64,000 nt of DNA from Dehalococcoidia bacterium (lineage in GTDB: Bacteria > Chloroflexota > Dehalococcoidia > UBA2979), in NCBI GenBank assembly GCA_009692685.1, contig SHYS01000009.1, positions 20,326 to 84,325 of the forward strand. Reading direction: 5' to 3'. How positions within the stretch are numbered: the stretch's first letter is position 1; each line of letters opens with the position of its first letter. Shown piece after piece: positions 56,180-64,000 of this stretch. The translations under genes were made by a program, and so were the position numbers. The notes under the pieces were generated by a model that was not told where the DNA came from, made no database searches, and saw only the letters and a list, made by a program, of their open reading frames with translations.

Positions 56180-56209
56180 CTGACACTCTCTACCCGGGCG
56201 GGGTATATC
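56180..56209 (+). promoter_or_regulatory. Promoter of the cysteine desulfurase gene
   Basis: CTGACA (56180-56185), 18-base spacer, TATATC (56204-56209). The expected start of transcription falls at about 56216-56218, on or beside the GTG at 56218, suggesting a leaderless mRNA. Confidence 0.5.
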
Positions 56210-56217
56210 CTGTGGGT

Positions 56218-57423
56218 GTGACTACCTCCCCCACGCCCCCGCGCGAACCTCTGTACCTCGATTCTGCCGCATCGACGGCGGTGCGTGCCGATGTGCTGGC
56301 GGCGATGCTGCCGTACTTCACCACGCTGTACGCCAACCCCTCCGGGCACCACGCAGGCGGGTTCCGCGCGAACGACGCCATCGAGGCGGCGCGCGCGACC
56401 GTCGCGGGCGTGCTGGGGGCGCTCAAGGAAGAGGTGGTGTTCACCTCGGGTGGCACGGAGAGTATCAACGCTGCGATCAAGGGCGTCGCGTTCGCCCAGC
56501 GTGACTCCGGCGCCGGCCAGCACATCGTCACCACACAGATCGAGCACCACGCCGTCCTGCACTCGGCGCAATACCTTGAGCGCTTCGGCTTCGAGGTGGA
56601 CTACGTACCCGTCGATGGCGCGGGCATGGTGGACCCCGCGGACGTGCTCGCCGCCGTGCGGCCGGACACCGTGCTCGTGTCCGTGATGTACGCCAACAAC
56701 GAGGTGGGGACGGTGCAGCCGTTGCCGGCCATCGCAGCAGGGCTGCGCGCGCGCGCCTCGATGCTCGGTCGACGGATTCCCTTCCACACGGACGCCGTGC
56801 AGGCTGCGAACGCGCTGTCGTTGCGCGTCGACGACCTTGGTGTCGACTTGCTCTCGCTGTCGGGGCACAAGTTCGGCGGGCCAAAGGGCACCGGTGTGCT
56901 GTACATCCGCCGCGACGTGCCGTTCCTCGAGCAACTGTCGGGCGGCGGACAGGAGCGCCAGCGCCGCTCCGGTACCGAGAACACCCCGGGCATCGTCGGC
57001 CTCGCGACTGCCCTCGAGCTCGCGCAACGGGAGCACGAGGCGTTCACCGCCCGTACCTCGATGCTGCGTGACCGGTTCCTCGCCGGCATCCGTCAAGGGT
57101 TGCCAGACGCCAGGCTGAACGGCCACGAGACGGCCCGATTGCCCAACAACCTGCACATCTGCATCCCCGGCGTCGAGGGTGAGGCGGTCGTCACCGCCCT
57201 CGACCGGCTGGGGATTGCCTGCTCGGCCGGTGCCGCGTGCACATCGGCGACGTGGGAGCCTTCGCACGTGCTGCTGGCGATGAACGTGCCGATCGACCTC
57301 GCCATCGGGTCGGTGCGGATGTCGACGTGGCCAACGCTGACTGAGGCGGACGTCGACTATGTCGTCGAGGCATTGCCGTCGGTCGTGGCGCGGCTGCGCG
57401 CCGCAGGTGTCCCCGCGATCTAA
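56218..57423 (+). CDS. Cysteine desulfurase (NifS/IscS class)
   Basis: Takes sulfur from cysteine for Fe-S clusters or thiolated tRNA. The 401 residues from GTG 56218 start TTSPTPPREPLYLDSAAS. The PLP Lys is in LSLSGHKFGGPKGTGVLY near residue 215. The persulfide Cys is in GIACSAGAACTSATWEPSHVL near residue 340; the second Cys of CSAGAAC is at the usual position. An alternative ATG at 56143 lies upstream of the predicted promoter. Confidence 0.88.
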   Translation: MTTSPTPPREPLYLDSAASTAVRADVLAAMLPYFTTLYANPSGHHAGGFRANDAIEAARATVAGVLGALKEEVVFTSGGTESINAAIKGVAFAQRDSGAGQHIVTTQIEHHAVLHSAQYLERFGFEVDYVPVDGAGMVDPADVLAAVRPDTVLVSVMYANNEVGTVQPLPAIAAGLRARASMLGRRIPFHTDAVQAANALSLRVDDLGVDLLSLSGHKFGGPKGTGVLYIRRDVPFLEQLSGGGQERQRRSGTENTPGIVGLATALELAQREHEAFTARTSMLRDRFLAGIRQGLPDARLNGHETARLPNNLHICIPGVEGEAVVTALDRLGIACSAGAACTSATWEPSHVLLAMNVPIDLAIGSVRMSTWPTLTEADVDYVVEALPSVVARLRAAGVPAI

Positions 57424-57446
57424 CTTGACCGTCACGGGAGCTTGAG

Positions 57447-57803
57447 GTAACCGACCCTCAGCAACTCAGCCGCCGCTGGATCGATGCGTGGAGCGAGCGC
57501 GATCTTGAGGCGATCCTCGAGCACTACGCTGACGACATCGAGGTGCGCTCGCCTCGAGTTGCGGAGCGCTTCGGGATACCGGACGGCATCTTGCGTGGCA
57601 AAGACCGGCTCCGCGAGTACTGCGCCCTCGGGCTGGCGAAGCCTGACCTGCATTTCGAACTCGTCGAGGTCCTCGAAGGTCCGGGAACGATGACCGTTGT
57701 GTATCGCCGCGAGACCGGGGCGCTGGTGGCCGATTGCTCTGAACTGGACTCGGCGGGCCGGATCACGAGGATGATCGCCACGTACGGGGCGCCCTCGAAG
57801 TGA
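57447..57803 (+). CDS. SnoaL/NTF2-like protein with no standard start codon
   Basis: The frame reads RRWIDAWSERDLEAILEHYADDIEVRSPR, then GKDRLREYCALGLAKPDLHFELVEV, a typical NTF2-like cone fold of about 118 residues. No ATG, GTG or TTG precedes this conserved start. A GGGAG at 57436-57440 lies before GTA at 57447, which would place a start exactly there if GTA were once GTG. The first standard start is GTG 57543, which would remove helix 1. It is either initiated at a rare codon or mutated. It directly follows the cysteine desulfurase gene. Confidence 0.55.
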   Translation, partial: VTDPQQLSRRWIDAWSERDLEAILEHYADDIEVRSPRVAERFGIPDGILRGKDRLREYCALGLAKPDLHFELVEVLEGPGTMTVVYRRETGALVADCSELDSAGRITRMIATYGAPSK

Positions 57804-57852
57804 CGTAACGGTAGATATCCACGAGTCTGACGGCGCTCATCGGCATAAGCAC

Positions 57853-57881
57853 TTTACAGCAACGGTTTCACGGGTTATTCT
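57853..57881 (+). promoter_or_regulatory. Sigma-70-like promoter upstream of the HTH gene
   Basis: TTTACA, 17-base spacer, TATTCT. It lies about 105 bases upstream of the HTH gene start. Confidence 0.55.
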
Positions 57882-57986
57882 CGCCTACACAGTTGATCAG
57901 TAGCGATGCGTAGACGGCGCTGACGGTCGGAAACGCCTTAACTGACCGCCTGAACCGCCGTTCTCCCAGCCGACGGGGTCCCCACA

Positions 57987-58202
57987 GTGTCCGACTCGCC
58001 ATTCGATGACTATCTCGACCTGGTGGAGGCTGCCCGCGAGCTGAACATCCACCCGCAAAGCCTGAGGCGCCTGATCAAGCAGGGGCGGCTTGGTGCGCAC
58101 CTCTTTGCGGGCAAGTATCTGATCGAACGAGACGCGCTGAACATGTTCAAGTCGAACTATGACCCGCGTCCGGGCCGCAAGCCGATCCGCCGCCTGTTCT
58201 AG
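57987..58202 (+). CDS. Small helix-turn-helix (excisionase/MerR-like) protein
   Basis: A 71-residue protein starting at GTG 57987. DLVEAARELNIHPQSLRRLIKQGRLGAHLFAGKYLIERDALNMF is a typical excisionase-type winged HTH followed by a basic tail (RPGRKPIRRLF). It could be an excisionase or regulator left from the element integrated near tRNA-Cys, or a host DNA-binding protein of this common small type. Confidence 0.75.
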   Translation: MSDSPFDDYLDLVEAARELNIHPQSLRRLIKQGRLGAHLFAGKYLIERDALNMFKSNYDPRPGRKPIRRLF

Positions 58203-59025
58203 GTCGATCGATCGAGGTAATCGTCCTGGTCTCACGCTCTCGACAGCAGGGGATGCAATCTCCTGCGGTCAGGGCTTGGTGACGGCTGCCCCATTGACGT
58301 TGAATGGACGGACCGGCTCTGAAGCCCTCGACGGTGCGCCGCACTCGAGGAGCAGTGATGCCCGCTCCGAGCGCATACGTGCCGCTCGCCAACGCGCTCT
58401 CTATCGTAAGCCGCAAGATTTCCGTAAGGCGTTTAAGCATCCGCTCAGGAAGCTGTAACGCGAGGCCTGGCCTAGGCTGTCGGCTATCCGCGCGCGTGTA
58501 ATGCAATGCAAGAAGCGACCGAGGAAGGCCGCACCGAGGAGCACGCCGGGTCGGTGAACATCGCGTGCCGGGGCATGCGTTTCGGAGGTCAGGCGATCGT
58601 GGTTGAAGCTTCAGGCGAGGCGCCGGTCGTAATGGTCATTGCTGATGAGGACGCCGAGCCGTCCGCAGGCCTGTTGCACGGGCTACTCAAGGCCGGTTTT
58701 GCAGTCCTCGCTGTGGTCATAGCTGTGGTGTGCTGACGGGTGTCTCCGGTTGTTCGCAGATTCACTGTGACGGCTGCAGGCGCAGTCCAGTTGGGTTGGG
58801 ACAGCCCGCGTGTGCCGCCGTATGGCAGCAGAATGGCAGCAACTGCTAAGGCTGCAGTTCATGCATGCGCGGTTGGCCGTGCGAAGCAGTACGTGCGGGT
58901 CCACGCCAGATTCAGACTATGGCCTTCCTGTCCTCAGCCGTGGGCATCGATGCCCACTGGTCCGCGTGTGTGGCTGTCAAACTCCACCGCCAGCACGCCC
59001 TCGAGCCGTGCACGTCACACCCGAG
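58203..59025. other. Degenerate region without convincing genes
   Basis: About 0.8 kb between the HTH gene and the methyltransferase relic. Short open frames (for example 58506-58736) lack ribosome sites and recognisable families. An 11-base AATGGCAGCAA occurs here near 58831 and again near 59524, flanking the methyltransferase relic. Confidence 0.5.
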
Positions 59026-59250
59026 TCAGGTCCGCATCTCGCCTCGCGCGAGCTGGCCGTAAGCGTGGAGCACGTATCGTTGCGCGAGGTACTCACCGAA
59101 CTCGCGCGCTCGTTCCGCTTGAGCTCTGGGAACGAAGCGCTGGGGTATGGGGCGTCGAGGATCCACTCGAGATCGGGGCGGCTGATCTCGTAGAGGTGCG
59201 CGAAGATCGCGTCCAGCTCGCACTTGAGGCGGTGCCGTCGGGGCTTGGGC
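59026..59250 (-). pseudogene. C-terminal relic of a large adenine DNA methyltransferase (Eco57I/PglX-like), frameshifted
   Basis: On the minus strand HRLKCELDAIFAHLYEISRP then DLEWILDAPYPSASFPELKRNE match the tail region of type IIG/ISP or BREX PglX-type methyltransferases. The frame then shifts and continues REFGEYLAQRYVLHAYGQLARGEMRT to a stop at 59026. An extra CG in a CGCGCG run near 59115 explains the shift. The catalytic domain is absent upstream. It is therefore a remnant of a restriction or phage-defence gene next to tRNA-Cys and an integrase fragment. Confidence 0.65.
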
Positions 59251-59582
59251 CGTCTCCGAGCACCCAAGCGCCGTCGAATACTCCAAAGTTTCCAGTTCCG
59301 CCAACTCCTCGCGGGCAATCCGTTACGCCCTACTCATCTGAGGAGAGCGCTGGCGCTACCCGAGTGAATCTCATGGGCGGCTAAGTGAAGAGGGACGAGG
59401 TCAAGGAGGGGGCAGCGCCCCCGCCTCAATCCCTGGTCGACCAAGGACACACGAGGTCCTCGTGTGCTCGGCACGCCGTTTGCGCAACTTAAGTGGCGAT
59501 GCAGCCAGCTCTTCAGGGCAGCAAAATGGCAGCAATCGTGCGAGTGCTGAGCAGTTCCGAGGGCGGCTCCAGATTTGGAAAT

Positions 59583-59656
<74 letters not shown>

Positions 59657-59729
59657 CCGCAGATTCAGAAACGGGGTAATCGCCCCACCCTGACTCTCCG
59701 AATGTACCCACCGATGTACCCACGGGGCA

Positions 59730-60308
59730 CTAACGGCCCTGTTCCGCGGTCTTTCCGAAGGCCGCGTCCGTGGCGTTCGCAGCGTCTCGTTTTAACTCAT
59801 CGGTGAGGTGGGCGTAGGTATCCGCCGTGATGCGAATACCGCTGTGACCGAGAATATCCGAAATGGTGGATAGCGGTACTCCCTGAGCGAGCATGAGGCT
59901 AGCGGCGCCGTGCCGAAGGTCGTGGAAACGCATCCGGGGCAGCGCACGAAAGTCGTGGTCTGCCGCACCTGCGTGGCCTGACTCGCTACCACCGAAGACG
60001 CGGCAAACTGAGGCAAGGATGCGCTGGAAGCGCCGCGTAGTGTGCGGGCCGTCGAGGGGCTGGCCGCGCTCGCCCGTGAATACGAGCCCCGCGTCGCTCC
60101 ATGCCTCGCCGGCATGAAGGCGCTCCTGCAACTGCCGCGTGCGATGGCCGCGGAGAGCGAGCACCGCGAAGGAGGGGAGCGGGATGGTGCGCCTGCTCTT
60201 AGCGGTTTTCGGCGGGACGGCGATCAGCACTACCTCGACGCGCTGGATGGTCCGATTCACGCGCAGAGTGCGCGCGTCGAGGTCGAGGTCTTCCCAGCGC
60301 AGCCCCAA
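59730..60308 (-). pseudogene. Tyrosine recombinase (phage-type integrase), N-terminus lost
   Basis: About 190 C-terminal residues of a site-specific integrase: LRWEDLDLDARTLRV, PKTAKSRRTIPLP, the HxxR box MRFHDLRHGAASLMLAQG, and LGHSGIRITADTYAHL with the catalytic His and Tyr. The SAM-like binding domain and first catalytic Arg region are missing. An in-frame TAG lies just upstream of the TTG at 60308, so homology stops near 60315, close to the start of the opposite-strand propeller gene. It adjoins tRNA-Cys, fitting an old integration site. Confidence 0.85.
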
Positions 60309-60327
60309 CTGGCGCTAGCCTGCACCC

Positions 60328-61284
60328 ATGAAGCGCCGCAATCTCCTCCTTCCCCTGGTCGTTGTCTTCCTCGCTGCGGCAGTGGGCTGCACGTCCAACA
60401 CCGCAGAGGTGCAGAACCTCCGCAAGGAAGTCGAGACTCAACGGGCGGCGATCGAAGCGCTGAGGGCCGCAATGCCGGTCGCCCCACCCACGCCAGTGGT
60501 CGTGAACAAACGCATCGCCTTCATGAGTGACCGGGATGGCGACTACGAGATCTTCGTGATGGATGCCGATGGCTCCCACGTCCAGCAACTCACTGACAAC
60601 GACAGGTACGACGGGAACCAGGCGTGGTCACCAGACGGCAAACGCATCGCCTTCATGAGTGACCGGGATGGCGACTACGAGATCTTCGTGATGGATGCCG
60701 ATGGCTCCCACGTCCAGCAACTCACTGACAACGACAGGTACGACGGGGACCCGGCGTGGTCACCAGACGGCAAACGCATCGCCTTCCACAGTGCCCGGGA
60801 TGGCGACGCCGAAATCTTCGTGATGGATGCCGATGGCTCCCACGTCCAGCAACTCACTGCCAACAACAAGTTCGACGCGTCACCGGCGTGGTCACCAGAC
60901 GGCAAACGCATCGTCTTCATGAGTGCCCGAGATGGCGACTCCGAAATCTTCGTGATGGATGCCGATGGCTCCCGCGTCCAGCAACTCACTGCCAACAACA
61001 AGAACGACTGGACCCCGGCGTGGTCACCAGACGGCAAACGCATCGCCTTCCACAGTGACCGGGATGGCGACTACGAAATCTTCGTGATGGATGCCGATGG
61101 CTCCCGCGTCCAGCAACTCACTGACAACAACAAGTTCGACGGGAACCAGGCGTGGTCACCAGACGGCAAGCGCATCGTCTTCACGAGTGACCGGTATGGC
61201 GACGACGAGATCTTCGTGATGGATGCCGATGGCTCCCACGTATTTTCAACCAGCCAGAAGGGACAGCTACCCAGCTGGCGGTAG
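60328..61284 (+). CDS. TolB-like (PD40) beta-propeller lipoprotein
   Basis: A 318-residue exported lipoprotein: LLLPLVVVFLAAAVGCTS with lipobox Cys near residue 21, a short coiled coil (EVQNLRKEVETQRAAIEALR), then six 44-residue PD40 blades, each with KRIAFxSDRDGDYEIFVMDADGS, HVQQLT and PAWSPDG. The DxDGDxE and DADGS turns resemble calcium-binding loops. A six-bladed propeller recalls TolB but has no TolB N-terminal domain. The blades are near-identical at DNA level, so the array is young. It begins about 13 bases beyond the integrase fragment's junction. Confidence 0.8.
   Translation: MKRRNLLLPLVVVFLAAAVGCTSNTAEVQNLRKEVETQRAAIEALRAAMPVAPPTPVVVNKRIAFMSDRDGDYEIFVMDADGSHVQQLTDNDRYDGNQAWSPDGKRIAFMSDRDGDYEIFVMDADGSHVQQLTDNDRYDGDPAWSPDGKRIAFHSARDGDAEIFVMDADGSHVQQLTANNKFDASPAWSPDGKRIVFMSARDGDSEIFVMDADGSRVQQLTANNKNDWTPAWSPDGKRIAFHSDRDGDYEIFVMDADGSRVQQLTDNNKFDGNQAWSPDGKRIVFTSDRYGDDEIFVMDADGSHVFSTSQKGQLPSWR
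60511..61260 (+). repeat. Six tandem 132-nt repeats encoding propeller blades
   Basis: Units begin CGCATCGYCTTC at 60511, 60643, 60775, 60907, 61039 and 61171, exactly 132 bases apart. The last unit diverges after about 80 bases. Units differ at few positions, in blocks shared between different units, as expected from recent unequal crossing-over or gene conversion. Confidence 0.95.
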
Positions 61285-61476
61285 CGGTTCTGTACGAACT
61301 CAGGGCCCGCCGCTGACTACAGCACCGCCGTCCCTAAGCCGCGCTATAGAGTTGCGGGGCATGAACCTAGGCCGCCTCGTGGCGCTGGAGTCAGCGCGGC
61401 GAAACGGACGAGAGGCACTGAGGGTGAATCGGTCGGCGATGAGCCCTGAGTGCTGACAGAACCGCCATGAGGTACT

Positions 61477-61752
61477 TCATCGGCACTCGGGTGGCAGGAT
61501 GCTGCCGAGCGTCGCCTTGGCCCAGCATGGCGACTCATTGTTGTTGGGCCCCAGCACAGTCTCCCGCTCAACGCCGCCGACCACGATGGTCACGTAAAAT
61601 CCCCATCGCCCACTTCCCGCGGCGCTGACGTATCGGTTCTTTGCGACGACGGTGTAGTCGGGCACTGGGGTTGCCGTAGGGGCGGGTGTGGCCTTCCCCG
61701 TGCAGCCCGCCAGCAGAGCGCAAAGGATCGCGGCGGTGAGTAGGCGCTTCAT
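61477..61752 (-). CDS. Small lipoprotein of unknown function
   Basis: A 91-residue exported protein starting at ATG 61752: KRLLTAAILCALLAGCTGKA with a clear lipobox, a Thr/Pro linker and a small beta-rich part (YTVVAKNRYVSAAGSGRWGF, VVGGVERETVLGPNN). Two C-terminal cysteines (SPCWAK and PPECR) could form a disulfide. I do not recognise the family. 61285-61476 holds no gene I can see. Confidence 0.65.
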   Translation of the reverse strand: MKRLLTAAILCALLAGCTGKATPAPTATPVPDYTVVAKNRYVSAAGSGRWGFYVTIVVGGVERETVLGPNNNESPCWAKATLGSILPPECR

Positions 61753-61817
61753 GTGGTGCACTCGACATCGAGGCTCAGGGGCAACGTAGTGGGTTCGAGT
61801 TCGGTCGGAGGCAGCCT

Positions 61818-63095
61818 GTGTCGGGACGGCAGCTGGTGGAGGACCGTTCCCTCCGCAATCAAGGGGCGGGCAGGCGCGAGAGCTGGCGCGGACGTGCGCT
61901 GAGCGGCTTCTCCTCCCTGCGCGATCCGAGCTTCCGGGCACTGTGGTTCGGCCTGCTGTTCTCGCAAGCGGCGATGCAGATCAACATGGTCGCGCGCCCT
62001 TGGCTGGCCTATCACGTGTCGAACTCAGGTGCGGCGCTCGGCATCGTTGCGCTCGCCTCCGGGCTGCCGATGGCGATCGTATCGCTGTTCGCTGGCGTCG
62101 TCGTCGATCGCACCGAGAAGCGGACACTGCTGCTGCTGGTGACGTGGGTCCTCGCCGTGCTCGCGCTCGGGACGGCCGTGCTGGTGCACCTGAACATCGT
62201 GTCCGTCTGGCACCTCGCGCTGGTCGGGATGCTGCAAGGGGTGACATTCGCGTTCAACTTCCCGGCGCGATCTGCGCTGATCCCCGCACTCGTGTCGGAC
62301 GAGGATCTCCCGAACGCGATTGCGATGAACTCGACGGGGCTGAACCTCAACCGCGTAGCCGTCCCGGCGGCGGCGGGTTTGCTGCTCGCGTGGTGGCCCG
62401 CGATCGCCTTTGACGTGATCGCGGGGCTCTACGTGATCTCGGCGCTGATGCTGATCCGGTTGCCGTCTTTGGGGATAGTGCGTCGTGGAAGCAGCGCGCT
62501 CCAAGACATGGTGCAGGGATTCCGGTACGTCTGGGGAGACCGCGCGGTTCGGCGCTTGCTGCTGCTGGCGCTGTTCCCCACGCTGCTCGGGATGCCGTTC
62601 CAGCAGTTCCTGCCGGTCTTCCAGGAGAACGTGCTGAAGCTCGGCCCGTCATCCCTTGGTCTGATGTTTACCGCGGTGGGCATTGGTTCGCTCGCGGGAT
62701 CCATGAGCGTCGCCTATGTCTCCGCAACACGGCTGCGCGCGTTGCAGACGGTAGGCGCACTCGGCTTTGGGCTCGCGCTGATCGGCTTTGCGCTTTCCAC
62801 GACGCTGGTGATCGCGCTGCCGTTCCTCGGGCTGGTCGGTCTGACGAGCCAGGGCTACTTCGTGATCAATAACGTGCTGCTGATGGGCGCGACGGATCGC
62901 GAGTACTACGGCCGAACGATGAGTGTCTACATGATCAGCTGGTCGATAATGCCCGTCGCGGTTCTCCCAATGGGAATCATGATCGACCATTTCGGCATGC
63001 CCATCACGCAGGCGCTGGCCGGTGCGTTGCTGGTTGCCGTGGCCGCGCCGCTGGTTTTCGGTGCCCACCGTGCCGCCACGCCCGTCACCATCTGA
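61818..63095 (+). CDS. MFS transporter (MFS_3/EntS-like, 12 helices)
   Basis: A 425-residue major facilitator protein with about 12 helices: LRDPSFRALWFGLLFSQAAMQ, then VVDRTEKRTLLLLVTWVLAV (motif A equivalent), then FPARSALIPALVSDEDLPNAIAMNS. This is the pattern of the enterobactin-exporter-like MFS_3 group. The GTG at 61818 is uncertain; the membrane part starts near residue 32. Substrate is unknown. No siderophore genes are nearby. Confidence 0.82.
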   Translation: MSGRQLVEDRSLRNQGAGRRESWRGRALSGFSSLRDPSFRALWFGLLFSQAAMQINMVARPWLAYHVSNSGAALGIVALASGLPMAIVSLFAGVVVDRTEKRTLLLLVTWVLAVLALGTAVLVHLNIVSVWHLALVGMLQGVTFAFNFPARSALIPALVSDEDLPNAIAMNSTGLNLNRVAVPAAAGLLLAWWPAIAFDVIAGLYVISALMLIRLPSLGIVRRGSSALQDMVQGFRYVWGDRAVRRLLLLALFPTLLGMPFQQFLPVFQENVLKLGPSSLGLMFTAVGIGSLAGSMSVAYVSATRLRALQTVGALGFGLALIGFALSTTLVIALPFLGLVGLTSQGYFVINNVLLMGATDREYYGRTMSVYMISWSIMPVAVLPMGIMIDHFGMPITQALAGALLVAVAAPLVFGAHRAATPVTI

Positions 63096-63288
63096 GTCCA
63101 TCCGTCGCGTCGCGCCATAGCCGCTGGTGATCGCGGCTACCCGGTGGCCATTCATGGTCGCGCCGGTGCACGGGCTCAAGGCTGCATGCGCAGTGGTTAT
63201 GTGACAGGCCGGATCCCCAGTTCTTGGTACCGGCCGCGGAGTACGTCCAGCGCCGGGGTTCACCAGCGGCCGGATTCGCGGGCCGTCT

Positions 63289-64000
63289 CTATTCCGCCAT
63301 ACTCGCTGGTCTGGCGACATTGCCACCGGCCTCATCTAACTCGAGCGGTTCGTCGTCGGCGTCCGGCAGTACCTCGGCCTTCAGGCCTGCGTCGATGCGG
63401 AGCTGCTCGACCTTATCAACCTGGCGGTCGAGAGCCCGCGTGCGCCGACTGACGAGGTTGCCGAAGGCCTTCTGCGTCGATTCGAGACGGTGTTCGACCG
63501 TGCGCATGGCATCTTTGTATTTCCCCCACTGCAGATTGAAGCCGCCGAGTGCCGTCAAGATCTCGTCCGTCCGCTGTGTGAGATGGAAGTTGTCGATGGC
63601 CTGCCTAATGACGGCGAGTACCGCGAAGAGGGTGAACGGAGAGCACAGCACCACGCGCTGTTGTAATGCACTGTCCAGAAGCCCCGGATCGTTCTCATGG
63701 ATGAACCCGTATACCTGTTCGTTAGGAACGAAGAGCAGCACGTAATCCAGTGTCCCGCCGGCCGCATCGATGTAGTCCCGATTGGTGACTTCTTTGATCC
63801 GTGACCTCGCATCGCGCAGAAAGTCGTGAACCGCCGCAGATCGCTCGATGGCGGACTCAGTTTCGAGGTAACGAAGGTATGCAGCGAGTGGGAACTTCAC
63901 ATCCATGTTCAGGATGCGTGCCTGCGGCAGCAGGAACGTGAAGTCCGGCCGCCCGGTACCTCCGTCAAGTTGGGTGTTCTTCCGGTACTGGACACCCTCG
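63289..64000 (-). CDS. rmuC: DNA recombination protein RmuC, C-terminal part (5' end outside window)
   Basis: RmuC restrains inversions at short inverted repeats and has a PD-(D/E)XK nuclease fold. The frame is open to the window edge. GRPDFTFLLPQARILNMDVKFPLAAYLRYLE contains the conserved GRPDFT and DxKFP nuclease motifs. YVLLFVPNEQVYGFIHEND follows, then a C-terminal coiled coil (KDAMRTVEHRLESTQKAFG). The final 30 residues are acidic. ATG 63906 is internal. The coiled-coil N-terminus lies outside the window. Confidence 0.92.
   Translation of the reverse strand, partial: EGVQYRKNTQLDGGTGRPDFTFLLPQARILNMDVKFPLAAYLRYLETESAIERSAAVHDFLRDARSRIKEVTNRDYIDAAGGTLDYVLLFVPNEQVYGFIHENDPGLLDSALQQRVVLCSPFTLFAVLAVIRQAIDNFHLTQRTDEILTALGGFNLQWGKYKDAMRTVEHRLESTQKAFGNLVSRRTRALDRQVDKVEQLRIDAGLKAEVLPDADDEPLELDEAGGNVARPASMAE

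Noticed and set aside
58506..58736. A 76-residue plus-strand frame with a hydrophobic C-terminus
   Set aside because: No ribosome site, no family resemblance, and it sits in a degenerate region; not supported as a gene.
60511..61260. Regular repeats resembling a CRISPR-like array
   Set aside because: The repeats are 132 bases, contiguous, in frame and encode propeller blades. There are no short repeats with unique spacers.

Overview
This is a 64 kb chromosomal window of high-GC DNA (roughly two thirds G+C by eye), densely coded on both strands. The gene set is that of an aerobic or microaerophilic free-living bacterium. It includes a UPF0182 membrane protein, an LppX/LprAFG-type lipoprotein, a coproheme decarboxylase beside siroheme-decarboxylase domains, HrcA/CIRCE control of groEL, and a tRNA-Cys with encoded CCA. 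I favour Chloroflexota over Actinobacteria. This is inference from gene content, not a database result.

Layout. 1-2.7 kb: end of an aminotransferase, an alpha/beta hydrolase and citrate synthase. 2.7-4 kb: remains of an FTR1/cupredoxin iron-uptake locus followed by an intact cupredoxin lipoprotein. 4-8.5 kb (minus): trpS, argS, a broken hypothetical gene, an orphan HicB, and a frameshifted REP-associated transposase with a 28-bp palindrome inside its reading frame. 8.5-12.4 kb: recG, rpmB, rpe. 12.4-22.1 kb (minus): arginine biosynthesis (argJ, argB, argD, argG, argH), with a UPF0182 gene and a VapC-type toxin-antitoxin pair embedded in it. 22.2-28.3 kb: an atypical SDR, an acetyltransferase, endonuclease III, a selenocysteine-containing selD, an LppX-like lipoprotein and an MFS exporter. 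28.4-30.3 kb: groEL with a perfect CIRCE operator.

30.4-42.3 kb (plus) is the most interesting block. An enoyl-CoA hydratase and a DUF302 protein lead into an aldo/keto reductase whose gene overlaps a fused AhbA-AhbB siroheme decarboxylase. This is followed by ChdC (HemQ), precorrin-2 dehydrogenase/ferrochelatase, hemA, hemC, a cobA-hemD fusion, hemB, a GIY-YIG gene and hemL. Together these run from glutamyl-tRNA to siroheme, remove two carboxyl groups from siroheme, and supply the peroxide-dependent coproheme decarboxylase. This points to a hybrid haem route (siroheme branch first, ChdC last). AhbC, AhbD, HemE and ferrochelatase CpfC are not in the window.

42.3-57.8 kb: a twice-frameshifted Na/Pi symporter, recQ, an orphan pstB-phoU pair, small enzymes, mfd, pth, an ADP-forming acyl-CoA ligase pair and a cysteine desulfurase. 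57.8-61.3 kb is a scar of an integrated element: an HTH protein, about 0.8 kb of degenerate DNA, the frameshifted tail of a large DNA methyltransferase, tRNA-Cys, a tyrosine-recombinase fragment, and a propeller lipoprotein made of six near-identical 132-nt repeats. The window ends with a small lipoprotein, an MFS transporter and part of rmuC.

Two sequence-wide signals stand out. The hexamer CCTCGA/TCGAGG is far more common than base composition predicts. A family of short palindromes carrying a GTCGAA core lies between genes and inside one gene. Several genes carry single frameshifts (RAYT, Na/Pi symporter, methyltransferase tail, hypothetical at 7.0-7.7 kb). Real decay is likely for some, but assembly errors cannot be excluded from sequence alone.
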